64,000 nucleotides of DNA, taken from assembly GCF_030717945.1 (NCBI RefSeq), contig NZ_JAVAIM010000001.1, forward strand, positions 2,479,131 to 2,543,130. The letters run 5' to 3'. Position 1 is the stretch's first letter. Each line of letters starts with the position of its first letter. Under the pieces are notes generated by a model, which worked only from the letters and a program-made list of their open reading frames with translations, was not told the origin of the DNA and made no database searches. Shown here in pieces: positions 36,734 through 44,953 of this stretch. Origin of the DNA: Qipengyuania profundimaris (GTDB lineage Bacteria > Pseudomonadota > Alphaproteobacteria > Sphingomonadales > Sphingomonadaceae). Position numbers and translations under genes: made by a program.

Positions 36734-37663
36734 TCACTGTTCTTCTGTCACGACGAAATCGACTTTGGGGAACGTGATTGTTGCGGTTCCGGTCGCAGGA
36801 TCAGTTCGCATGATTACCGACCTCTGGTTTGTGGATGCGATGAGTTCTCCTGCGATGGGATCACGGCCATAATCGTCGGCTGAGGTGATCACTTTCTTGC
36901 CGATCATTCGGCATATAGTTCCTGCCTCTGTATGTTCCGGTATCGCTTCAACTGGCTCAGCTTCCGAAGCCACTCTGATCGCGTCGGCACCGCTGATCTC
37001 TAGCCGATCTCCTTGCCCGATGTGCTTGATGGATGCTCGCCATTCGTTCAGGCGATCGAAGCCTTGCAGCAATTCGCTCGCCATGTCGGGGAAAACCGAA
37101 GCGAGGAACCAGATGTTCATGTGTGCGGAGGGGTCGGCGATGCCGGCAGTATCACCACAGAGGAAAGCGTCGTTGGCAGAAGCCAAAGCGCTTTCGATCC
37201 AGCCCGCCTGAGCACGCCATTGCGCCTTCGCCGGCTCGGCAGCGGCTGCCATTGCCTTCACGTCGAAAGGGCGCCCCGACAGCTTCTCGCGGTCGGCGAT
37301 GAAAGCTGGGGCAACTTGGTCGCCAAGTGAGCCAAAAATGATGGCGACCGAGTGCTGGAACCAAATTCTGTCCGCCCATAGGTTGACGGGCCAACTCGAC
37401 CCCAGATCGGTCTCCGGTTCAGGGAAGCGGCGCTCTATCTCGGCCATGATGACTTGGCTATCGCAATAGATGTCTGCCCCAATCTGCATTACCGGCGCGC
37501 GGCGATAGCCGCCGGTCAAGGGAATGAGATCTGGCTTCGGCATCATGTTGGGCGTGACGACCGATTTCCAACTGAGGCCTTTGAGGCCGAGCAGCCCGCG
37601 GACTTTGTCGGAAAACGGCGATGCATCGTAATGATGTAGGATAATGTCGTCGCTGTTCGGCAC
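36734..37663 (-). CDS. Glutathione S-transferase-like protein with C-terminal extension
   Basis: 309 residues. The N-terminal thioredoxin-like domain is evident ('ILHHYDASPFSDKVRGLLGL', 'RRAPVMQIGADIYCDSQVIM', residues 7-80), followed by a helical GST C-domain to about 215. An extra segment of about 90 residues ('GAGTICRMIGKK'-like region, 'DPIAGELIASTNQRSVIM', 'TFPKVDFVV') ends the protein and is not part of standard GSTs. Base composition looks less GC-rich than in the flanking operons. The substrate is unknown. Confidence 0.8.
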   Translation of the reverse strand: MPNSDDIILHHYDASPFSDKVRGLLGLKGLSWKSVVTPNMMPKPDLIPLTGGYRRAPVMQIGADIYCDSQVIMAEIERRFPEPETDLGSSWPVNLWADRIWFQHSVAIIFGSLGDQVAPAFIADREKLSGRPFDVKAMAAAAEPAKAQWRAQAGWIESALASANDAFLCGDTAGIADPSAHMNIWFLASVFPDMASELLQGFDRLNEWRASIKHIGQGDRLEISGADAIRVASEAEPVEAIPEHTEAGTICRMIGKKVITSADDYGRDPIAGELIASTNQRSVIMRTDPATGTATITFPKVDFVVTEEQ

Positions 37664-37679
37664 ACAATGTCCTTGCGCC

Positions 37680-37994
37680 CTATAGAACTAGTTCGGCAAG
37701 TCGTTGAGTGATGATCGCAGCCGCCTCTTCGATGATGCGTTCGACCAGTTCGCTTACGCCCGGAACATCGTAGATCAATCCTTGGATCATGCCTGCGCTC
37801 CAGACCCCGCGATCGGTATCGCTGACTTCATAGCCTTCAAGGCCGCGCTGTCCCTTCACCAGATGCGCAACCTCTTCGAAGTATTGACCTTCGCGCTCTA
37901 GCTTCACGACTTCCTGGGAGATCGAGTTGGCGGCGACGCGCGCGGTGTTGCGATAGGCACGGAAGATAAGCTTCTTCTGGCGCTGGTCCGGCAA
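37680..37994 (-). pseudogene. C-terminal remnant of a nitronate monooxygenase
   Basis: The frame encodes only about 104 residues: 'RNTARVAANSISQEVV', 'GLEGYEVSDTDRGVWSAGMI' and 'VERIIEEAAAIITQRL'. These match the last third of 2-nitropropane-dioxygenase-type proteins of about 320 residues. The FMN-binding N-terminal two thirds are absent, and an in-frame stop lies four codons upstream of the matching part. Only a TTG could start it. It sits next to the fimbrial gene cluster. Confidence 0.7.
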
Positions 37995-38114
37995 GAAATA
38001 ATGTTAGAGGAAGCCGTGGCCGAGCAGCATCCTATCTCTATGAAAGGGGCGGGAGCTCCAAATATACCGGATGTTTAATTTTCCTAGTTATGAATTCGGG
38101 CAAAGGAGAAGACC

Positions 38115-38519
38115 ATGCTTCGCTTTGCCCTGTTTGCTACCGTTCTGGCTTTTCCCTGCGCCGCCCAAGCCAATCCAGGCGCGTCGGCAGGGATGCGCAT
38201 TTCCCTAAATATCCCAGAGATTTGCCAGCTAGAAGCTTCTATCGCTTCGGTCGATCCGGAAAGTGGGGTTACTACGGGTGATGTGTTCGAGATGTGCAAC
38301 GCCAGCCATGGTTTTCGCGTGATCGCGTCGCACCGTACATTGGCGGCAGGAGAAACTGCGCGCATCGTTTACGCCGGACAAGCCAGCCCGCTTGCGCCAA
38401 CCGGCCTTACCGAGATTTCTGTCCGCCAGAGTCCTGTAGCGAAAAAGGTGCCGTTCGTCGTTCAGGCGCGGGGCTTACGCGAGGAACTGGCGATCAGCCT
38501 TGGAATTACGGCCCTTTGA
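38115..38519 (+). CDS. Secreted fimbrial-associated beta-sandwich protein
   Basis: 134 residues with a signal peptide ('FALFATVLAFPCAAQA') and a mature domain of beta strands with two cysteines, 'EICQLEASI' and 'FEMCNASHGFRVIASH', spaced as in pilin-type folds. I recognise no exact family. It is convergent with the tip-subunit gene; the two stops abut exactly. Its place beside the fimbrial operon suggests an accessory pilin, but this is inference. Confidence 0.65.
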   Translation: MLRFALFATVLAFPCAAQANPGASAGMRISLNIPEICQLEASIASVDPESGVTTGDVFEMCNASHGFRVIASHRTLAAGETARIVYAGQASPLAPTGLTEISVRQSPVAKKVPFVVQARGLREELAISLGITAL

Positions 38520-39449
38520 TCAAAGGGCACTGACTGTCAGTGTTATCCGGTCGTTGTACCGTCCCGCCGGAACTGAAGCCGGCGGAACTTCCAAGCTCAT
38601 CGGGCGGGTATTCCCTGAACGGGGAGTAGGAGCAAGGTAAGTGAAGGCGCTGATACCAGTGAGATCGACTTGCGCCCCGTCGAAGTACAGACGATAGGGA
38701 ATTTCGCTACCGAGATCGACGTGCGCCAGGTTACCCGAATTGGCGGAAGCGACGTTCACCAGATAAGGCGCGGTGCTGAAAATGCGCGCGCCAAAAGGTT
38801 GTGACCGCGTCTGTTCGGACGTTGATAATGTGCCGAGATCAATCCGTGCTCCGGATCCGAAGCCACCACCGATCACTGCGCCTACGAATCTAACAGAGAC
38901 TGTGGCTGGAATTAGTATGGTGATCGTAAGGTTGGTCCGGTCGACAAGTGCCCCGTTCTGGTCGAACAAAAGCAGTTCCAGCCGATCGGTGTAGGTCCCT
39001 GCCGTCAGACCCCACTCGGTAGGTACTTGTAGCTCGAACGGGACCGAACGCCCTTGTTGTCCTACCGACGCATTTGCGATCTTCACGTCGCTGAGCGAAG
39101 TGCCACTGGACGAAGGGTCCTGGAGAATCTCGATTTGCGGCTGTCCGGGCGCCCTGAGATTGTATTCGGGAAAGTTCGGATCGACCGGGCCCGTCAGACG
39201 CGAGACCCTGATCGTCGCCGGGCAAGCATTTCCGGCAGGCCCGCGGCCGGCGTCGCTGCCCTCTCCGACCGATTTTCTTATACGCACCTGGAAATTGTCG
39301 ACGCTCATCGCGCCGGGGGCAATCTCGACGCCGCTAACTACTACCGATTGGTCGGAACTCGCGAACTCGGGCACGCATTCGGCTGCCATCAGCGAAGTGG
39401 GCATCGCGGCGAGCGCGATCAGGGTCAGGACTAAGTTCAGCTGTCTCAT
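38520..39449 (-). CDS. Fimbrial tip adhesin-like protein of archaic chaperone-usher system
   Basis: 309 residues. Signal peptide ('TLIALAAMPTSLMAAE'), a variable N-terminal half with cysteines ('ECVPEF', 'GNACPAT'), and a C-terminal beta-rich domain ending 'PAGRYNDRITLTVSAL', the donor-strand/spore-coat-U style of archaic pilins. It is last in the operon, 8 bp after the usher, where Csu-type systems place the tip adhesin. Confidence 0.75.
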   Translation of the reverse strand: MRQLNLVLTLIALAAMPTSLMAAECVPEFASSDQSVVVSGVEIAPGAMSVDNFQVRIRKSVGEGSDAGRGPAGNACPATIRVSRLTGPVDPNFPEYNLRAPGQPQIEILQDPSSSGTSLSDVKIANASVGQQGRSVPFELQVPTEWGLTAGTYTDRLELLLFDQNGALVDRTNLTITILIPATVSVRFVGAVIGGGFGSGARIDLGTLSTSEQTRSQPFGARIFSTAPYLVNVASANSGNLAHVDLGSEIPYRLYFDGAQVDLTGISAFTYLAPTPRSGNTRPMSLEVPPASVPAGRYNDRITLTVSAL

Positions 39450-39457
39450 ATCGTCTC

Positions 39458-41941
39458 CTAGTCGCTTTTCGCCGGTACTCGAACCGTCCCCAATCGAAGA
39501 AGGCCCGTGACTTCCATCGGCACTTCTATCGTAAACTCCTGCCCGGTATCGTTGAGGCGTACGACATAGGTGCGCCCCGGAGCCAGCCCGATTACTCCGA
39601 AACGGCCGACGGAGTTCGTGAAGAACGGCTGGGCTTCGAAGCCCTCGTCGTCGACCGAAGTGATCCGTCCGACCATGAGCGCGGCCGGTTCTTCGCCCGA
39701 TTGCAGGAAGCCAACTGCACTTACGAACCGGTCGTTGCCAACGACGAATTCGTAGCCGCTTCGGTATGGCGGGTCGACACGGGCCACACCCGTCCCGATG
39801 TCGTAGCCAGCTTCGAGCGAGTCGATATCGTATCGCACGTCCTGCGTATTGTAGGATGAGAGGCGGCTGACCACAGCCGCACCCAATGGTCCGCTGGCGG
39901 CTTCGTATCGGCCGCCGGTAAGGCTGCGTCCGGTAATAACGTCGGTGCCCCGGAGCGTTTGATGGGGACGGGCGAGAAGAAATGAGTCCTGGATCGGACG
40001 ACCGATACCAAATACGCCATCTGCTATCGCGAAGGATGTGCCGAGTTGCAGTCTTGCGGTCCGGTTATCGGTTACTCCACCTAGATTCGGCCCCGAAGTT
40101 GCAAGCGATGCGCGCGCCTCGAACCGATTGGATATGTAATCTACTACCCCGTCCAGTGATGTGCTGCCGTCGGACGATTGCGCATTGATCGAATAGCCTA
40201 GCGACCCGACATCGTTGGTCAGGCTGCGTGACAGCGTAGCGCGCGCCAACTTGCGTCTGCTTTGGTAACTGGCATCGGCCCGGTGCCGCCCCCCGAAGAA
40301 GTAGGAAACAGACGCGCGTACACCAAAGTTGCGACCGAACGTCGAACCCGTCCCGTACTCTACCCCGGCGGTAAACCGCAGGTTGTGTCTGGTAGAATGT
40401 GAGATGTCCGCGAAAACGGTGCTTTGGTCCCTCGCTCCCGATCGCGACAGGTAATTAGCACCGCCTAGGATCGAAGTGCGCGGGGAAAGCGATTTGCTGA
40501 AGATTGCATTAAGCGAAAGGCTCTCGAGGCGAAAATCGGTCAGATCGCTCACGGTCCGGAAATTGTCACTGTTGTAATCGAAACTGGCCGAAAAACGGAT
40601 CGCTTCTGGGCCAAAACCTGCGATGAGGCGGTACCCACCCCGCACGGCGAAGCCAGTGCCACCGCCCGAGCTCACCGCCGCCTGCAGATCGAAGCTGCCA
40701 GGGATCACCTGAGGCACGAAGCGTGTTTCTGCCGAAACAACCTGCACGTCCTGCGAAGCCTGGAAGCCGCCCCCGAGGATCAGCGTATCGCTCAACGCTT
40801 TGCGATAATGCGCAATTGCTACGGGATCGTCCGAATACCGCGGCTGCAGGTCCAGTTCCGTCGCGAGCACCCCGGCCGCGAAGGTGTATTCGTCCTCGCC
40901 CGCTTCGAGTTCGATCGGCTCGAAGAAATAATCGAAGCGCGTCACCTGTTCACGCCCCGTTGCATCCCGCACGACCAGTTCGACGTCATTGGACCCTGCC
41001 TGTATTGGCAGATCTTCGAGGCTGTAAGTGCCGGGCTGGAGATCCAGCGTCTGATATGAGGCGCCGTTGACGATGACCTCCACGGTGGAAGGAGAGGTCA
41101 GGAGGATCTGCCGCCCACCCAGATTGACGACCGGCGCGAACGGATCAAAAACGCGGCGGCTTTTTTCGAGAGCGACTCCGCCGATGAAAGGAGTCTGCAA
41201 CCTGCCGGTGTTGGTCAGCCGAAGATCGCCCGCGCTCCATCGTCGATAGGATTCAGGCTGGTCGTAGACCGCTCTTACTGCCCGTCTGTAGGGACGATAC
41301 CGGCCGTTCAGTCCCTCGGCGAGTCCGCCGTCATATTCGAGAACGACGTTGCGATAGCGGGCTGCACCGGAAAGAAAGATTTCGGGTGGCCCGAGGCCGC
41401 CGGTGTCCCGGTAGATCAGGTTTGCACTGGTATTAAGATAGGCGCTGAAATTCGCCGGCTCGATCGTCGGCAACTCGGGCTCGGCGGACTCCTGTCTTCC
41501 TCTCAGCGGTTCGATAGGACGGTAGGTCGCCTCGATCGCCTGTACCACAAGCGCCAGGCGCGACATGTCGAAATTGATGTCGAATCCTGCAGTCGCCAGT
41601 TCCGACGAGGTAACGAAAGGATCCCCCGCTATTGCTTCGCGGAGGCGGAGGACGCCCGCATCATTCAGTAGTCTTGAGAGTTGGGTGGTCAGCGACTGGC
41701 TTTCGATGGCAGCCGTTCCATCGGGCTCCACCTGAACGAGCACGTCGCCCAGTACGCGACCATTCCATACCAGCGGTACCGACATGTCGATCGAACGCGA
41801 TTGCTGTCCGGCAGTCGGTTCCTTCGCCTGCCGCGCAACAACTTCGTTGGCGCGCGCACCATAGGGCAGGCCCAGACAGGCGGTTATCAGTGCCAATCGG
41901 CTGACCCCCGCGATCAGCCCGGCGGATTTACCCCCGGTCAT
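39458..41941 (-). CDS. Outer-membrane fimbrial usher (FimD/PapC family, archaic type)
   Basis: 827 residues with a signal peptide. N-terminal domain ('VPLVWNGRVLGDVLVQVEPD'), barrel with plug ('LQPGTYSLEDLPIQAGSNDV', a conserved usher motif) and a C-terminal domain ('GFEAQPFFTNSVGRFGVIGL', 'GRTYVVRL'). It exports and assembles subunits delivered by the chaperone. The chaperone gene ends 3 bp before it. Confidence 0.93.
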   Translation of the reverse strand: MTGGKSAGLIAGVSRLALITACLGLPYGARANEVVARQAKEPTAGQQSRSIDMSVPLVWNGRVLGDVLVQVEPDGTAAIESQSLTTQLSRLLNDAGVLRLREAIAGDPFVTSSELATAGFDINFDMSRLALVVQAIEATYRPIEPLRGRQESAEPELPTIEPANFSAYLNTSANLIYRDTGGLGPPEIFLSGAARYRNVVLEYDGGLAEGLNGRYRPYRRAVRAVYDQPESYRRWSAGDLRLTNTGRLQTPFIGGVALEKSRRVFDPFAPVVNLGGRQILLTSPSTVEVIVNGASYQTLDLQPGTYSLEDLPIQAGSNDVELVVRDATGREQVTRFDYFFEPIELEAGEDEYTFAAGVLATELDLQPRYSDDPVAIAHYRKALSDTLILGGGFQASQDVQVVSAETRFVPQVIPGSFDLQAAVSSGGGTGFAVRGGYRLIAGFGPEAIRFSASFDYNSDNFRTVSDLTDFRLESLSLNAIFSKSLSPRTSILGGANYLSRSGARDQSTVFADISHSTRHNLRFTAGVEYGTGSTFGRNFGVRASVSYFFGGRHRADASYQSRRKLARATLSRSLTNDVGSLGYSINAQSSDGSTSLDGVVDYISNRFEARASLATSGPNLGGVTDNRTARLQLGTSFAIADGVFGIGRPIQDSFLLARPHQTLRGTDVITGRSLTGGRYEAASGPLGAAVVSRLSSYNTQDVRYDIDSLEAGYDIGTGVARVDPPYRSGYEFVVGNDRFVSAVGFLQSGEEPAALMVGRITSVDDEGFEAQPFFTNSVGRFGVIGLAPGRTYVVRLNDTGQEFTIEVPMEVTGLLRLGTVRVPAKSD

Positions 41942-41944
41942 GAA

Positions 41945-42679
41945 TCAGCCCCCCAGGGTAACTGTCAGGCCTTCCTCGGCCATTGGCCTTTCCGTCGGGA
42001 TGAAGAACGATCGGAACCGCTCGGGAGCGACTACTCCGACGCCGATCAGCTTCGCCATCTGCTCCGGCGTCAGCTGCATGCTGACCGCGGTTCCATCTTC
42101 GGCCCGTCCAAGGACCTGCCACGGCAAGGTTCCTGCGGTGAAGTATCGGGTGCCGCGATTGGCCAGCCGCACCTGGATGCCTGGCTGTTCACCGTTCATC
42201 ACGGGAGCCACCTCGTCGACCACCGGGTCCGGAGCACTACCGTCAGGTATGACATTCACCAGGACATTGAAGTTGACGACAACCTGGACTTGCGACTGAC
42301 CCGGCGAAACTTCCACCGGAACCTGCCTGACCTGCATGTAGTAGACTTCGGATTTGGCCAGCTCAGGATCGCCGACGTACTGCACACGGAATGCTTGTTG
42401 CGAATTGGCGGGCACTACGATTTGGGCCGGAAAAACGAGGAAATCGTCGTCCGCAGGAAATAGTTCCAACTGTCCGTCTTCGCTGATTACGCCGCGGAAC
42501 ATCTGCACTTCCACCGGGAACTCTCCGGCCCCGGGGTTGGTGAGTTCGACCCGTGCGATGGACTCCCGGCCGAACGGTTCGACGTCGACGACCATCGGCG
42601 AAAGACGGGCTGCCTGTACAGGCAGCGGTGCGCTTGCGAGCAAAGCCGCGCTCAGTACGGCGAGAAGATATCTGATCAC
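41945..42679 (-). CDS. Periplasmic fimbrial chaperone (PapD-like)
   Basis: 244 residues from the GTG at 42679 (GGGGG five bases upstream), which gives a clean signal peptide ('IRYLLAVLSAALLASAPLPV', cleaved after 'QA'). The frame is open back to an ATG at 42727, but that ATG lies inside a stable inverted repeat. 'EPFGRESIARVELTNPGAGE' and 'FLVFPAQIVVPANSQQAFRV' are chaperone G1/F1 strand signatures. It binds unfolded pilins by donor-strand complementation. Confidence 0.9.
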   Translation of the reverse strand: MIRYLLAVLSAALLASAPLPVQAARLSPMVVDVEPFGRESIARVELTNPGAGEFPVEVQMFRGVISEDGQLELFPADDDFLVFPAQIVVPANSQQAFRVQYVGDPELAKSEVYYMQVRQVPVEVSPGQSQVQVVVNFNVLVNVIPDGSAPDPVVDEVAPVMNGEQPGIQVRLANRGTRYFTAGTLPWQVLGRAEDGTAVSMQLTPEQMAKLIGVGVVAPERFRSFFIPTERPMAEEGLTVTLGG

Positions 42680-42719
42680 TGCAACCCCCACTCGATCCTT
42701 CGCCACTCCGGCGAACGGT

Positions 42720-42751
42720 CCGCACATTGATCCCTATCCCTCAATGTGCGG
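42720..42751. repeat. Perfect 11-bp inverted repeat upstream of the chaperone gene
   Basis: CCGCACATTGA and TCAATGTGCGG flank a 10-base loop. In RNA it forms a strong hairpin just ahead of the chaperone start, downstream of the terminator-like stem. It could adjust mRNA stability or serve as a protein site. Confidence 0.85.
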
Positions 42752-42760
42752 TAAACGCAG

Positions 42761-42790
42761 AAAAAAGGGGGAACCGAAGCTCCCCCTTTT
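42761..42790 (-). terminator. Intra-operon terminator after the major pilin gene
   Basis: On the minus strand, AAAAAGGGGGAGC, a TTCG loop and a complementary arm with TTTTTT form a textbook terminator between the pilin stop and the chaperone gene. It probably makes pilin mRNA more abundant than chaperone-usher mRNA. Confidence 0.85.
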
Positions 42791-42814
42791 CCTGTTCAAA
42801 AGGCTTGTTCAGCC

Positions 42815-43384
42815 TCAGATCGCGCCGAGGGTGATCACGGCGGTGTCAACATAAGCGCCGGCAACCGGACGCTTCTGAGTATCGTCACGGTCGATGTAGA
42901 CCCGCAGGTTGGCATCGTCGTGGAACGCGCCGCCAGGAGTGACGGTCGGCGAGCTGCCGGTGCCCTTGGTGCGGTAATCCAGCTTGCTGAAGCTGCCATC
43001 GTTCGAGGTCAGCTCGATGCGGTAATGGATCAGGTTGGTGAAGTCCGCGGCATCGTTCGCGGCGAGGCTTGCGCCGGCAGCATTCAGCAGACCGTTGTTG
43101 GCGGTGGATTTCGCAGCGATCTGCGCGGCGTAGTTGCAGCTCACGTAGATGTTCTGCGTGCCCGAGTCGGCATTTTGCGAACCGTTCTTCAGCAGCAACG
43201 CATTGGCACCAGCGCCTTGGTTGATGTTAACAGAAGCAAATTCGAAAGCGGCAGGCGCTTCGATGCTGCATTCGTCAGCTACGGTGGCACTAACGTCGAG
43301 AGTGGCGGAGTCGGTAGCGTCGGCAAAGGCAGGCGACGAGACCATAGCGGTAGTCGCTACAGCGACCAGAGCAAGCTTCTTCAT
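42815..43384 (-). CDS. Spore-coat-U-type major fimbrial subunit
   Basis: 189 residues from 'MKKLALVAVATTAMVSSPAF' (signal peptide, cleaved at 'AFA-DA'). The mature protein starts with strands 'SATLDVSATVADECSIEAPA' and ends 'GAYVDTAVITLGAI', typical of SCPU-domain pilins in Csu-like archaic fimbriae. Cysteines in 'DECSIE' and 'YVSCNYA' should form the disulfide. It is the first gene of the operon. 'GAAAGGA' precedes the start by about 6 bp. Confidence 0.88.
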   Translation of the reverse strand: MKKLALVAVATTAMVSSPAFADATDSATLDVSATVADECSIEAPAAFEFASVNINQGAGANALLLKNGSQNADSGTQNIYVSCNYAAQIAAKSTANNGLLNAAGASLAANDAADFTNLIHYRIELTSNDGSFSKLDYRTKGTGSSPTVTPGGAFHDDANLRVYIDRDDTQKRPVAGAYVDTAVITLGAI

Positions 43385-43802
43385 AAGGTATTTCCTTTCA
43401 GACATCGTAGCGAGAACAGTGCTTAACACTGCCGTTAAGTGCGAACCCATATGCAACTCCCTATGAAAGGAACTGCCAGAACTCCGTCTTTTCTATCTGC
43501 GGAGCGCAACATGCGCGCAGTCTTTTGACTCAGCGAAGATTTCTGCAGATGACTGTCTGCCCACCCCCTCGAATCGCCGTCCTGCGATGCAAATCACTTA
43601 ACAAGGTGTTAATCCAAATGTAAATGCTCAAGGCGTTGTGTTTACGGGGAATGTTTCGCGATGGCACAGTCGACCTCCGCCCGCATAAGGAATAGGCTTA
43701 ACAGATGGTCAGGCCACTTAACAAAAGTATGTTTTACCGCGGTGAATTGAGGCTATGCGCAGGATATGCTAGGCTTGCAGTCTTCTATACGGGATAGCCA
43801 TC
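43385..43802. promoter_or_regulatory. Divergent control region with repeated CTTAACA elements
   Basis: This 418-bp AT-rich region separates the fimbrial operon from the PilZ-HTH gene. CTTAACA occurs at 43422, 43597, 43697 and 43717, and its reverse form GTTAAG at 43434. At 43598-43612, TTAACA and TGTTAA form a dyad with a 3-bp spacer. The copies at 43697 and 43717 are exactly 20 bp apart. This looks like operator architecture. No gene or RNA is visible here. Confidence 0.55.
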
Positions 43803-44471
43803 ATGACAGTCGGCAGAGGAGCGCAGTCGCGCAGTTCGGCGCGTTACACCTTACAACTGCCGATATCGATTATCTCCGGAGAAGGAGCGGAACTTCCCGG
43901 CAGCATTCTCAACCTGTCACGCGAGGGTTGTCTGCTCTCCACGCTCGAATACCTGTTGCCCGGTCAGTCGATAAACATGAAGATTACATTGCGCGACGAG
44001 TATCCGATCGAGGCTACTGTAGCGTGGTCTAGCGACACGCTGTATGGCTGTACCTTCGCCACTCCACTCTCGGAGGACCACCTTTCGGACATCCTGCGTG
44101 TCAATTCCGTTAGTCCGACCGAGGTCACTTCGTCCGAAAGTGTTCTGGCCAAGCTTCCCGAAGCGTTGCTGGCTGCGCGGCAGGCCTCGGGCTACACCAC
44201 GACCGAACTGGCTCGACATCTCGGGGTCAGCAGGCCGACCCTGTGGGCTTGGGAGAGCGGCCGTGCGACCCCTTCTCACGACAATCAGCAATCGGTGCTC
44301 GACTTTCTAAAACGGTCACAATTTGCCGGGGTAGAAATGCGGGAAAGCATCGTGGCGCCGGACAACGGTACGAATGTCTTTTTTCAGGAAACGATCGCCG
44401 CTTCCCGACGCGATCTTGCTCACAAGCTCGGCCTTGACGAAGATCAGATTCGCATTTCGATCAAGTTTTGA
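43803..44471 (+). CDS. PilZ domain-HTH fusion regulator
   Basis: 222 residues. N-terminal PilZ domain with the c-di-GMP motifs RxxxR ('RSSAR', residues 10-14) and a DxSxxG variant ('NLSREG', near 38-43). A Xre-type helix-turn-helix follows at about 118-165 ('GYTTTELARHLGVSRPTLWA', 'WESGRATPS'). The last 55 residues are of unknown type. The combination predicts a c-di-GMP-responsive transcription factor. It is divergent from the fimbrial operon, the likely target. Confidence 0.85.
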   Translation: MTVGRGAQSRSSARYTLQLPISIISGEGAELPGSILNLSREGCLLSTLEYLLPGQSINMKITLRDEYPIEATVAWSSDTLYGCTFATPLSEDHLSDILRVNSVSPTEVTSSESVLAKLPEALLAARQASGYTTTELARHLGVSRPTLWAWESGRATPSHDNQQSVLDFLKRSQFAGVEMRESIVAPDNGTNVFFQETIAASRRDLAHKLGLDEDQIRISIKF

Positions 44472-44815
44472 AATGCCGTCTCGCAATTAAGCGTAAAGGG
44501 TTCCGTTGCTTACCAGAGCGACGCCTTTCAGTACTTCAACCATAATGCCCTTCGCCGACACGATCCCATGGTCATCGCCTCTCGAATGTCATGCGACAAC
44601 TGGGAAAACGGCGCGCTCCAGCGCATCGCCACGCGGCTCAGCAGAAACCAAAAATCCCCGGCAGTGCGATCCATGAAAAACTGTTCTCGGATTTGATGGC
44701 AAATGCTCGAAGGTCCGAAATGAGGGCGCATTGCGGACTGGAGACAAGCCCTACGGTCAAGTTTAGCTTGCCTCGCGGTCACGGTCAGCTTGTCCGAGGG
44801 AAAGCTGTACGGAGA
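44472..44815. other. 344-bp gap without supported gene
   Basis: Between the PilZ-HTH gene and tRNA-Arg there are only short frames without recognisable features. I see no integrase, repeats of the tRNA end, or convincing terminator. Confidence 0.45.
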
Positions 44816-44892
44816 TGGCGCGCCCGGCAGGACTCGAACCTGCTGCCTCAAGATTAGAAGTCTCGCGCTCTATCCAGATGAGCTACGGGCGC
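44816..44892 (-). tRNA. tRNA-Arg (anticodon TCT)
   Basis: On the minus strand, acceptor GCGCCCG/CGGGCGC, discriminator G, encoded CCA, T-arm 'GGTTCGAGTCC' and anticodon loop CTTCTAA give anticodon TCT, arginine. 77 nt including CCA. Confidence 0.95.
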
Positions 44893-44953
44893 GCGCTGGG
44901 CCTGCCATAACGCGGCTTTTCCGCAGCGCCAATCGGCTCTAGGCAGCTTTGCC

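Noticed and set aside
44816-44892. tRNA-Arg as attachment site of a genomic island carrying the fimbrial genes
   Set aside because: No integrase and no repeat of the tRNA 3' end were seen between 36.5 and 44.8 kb.
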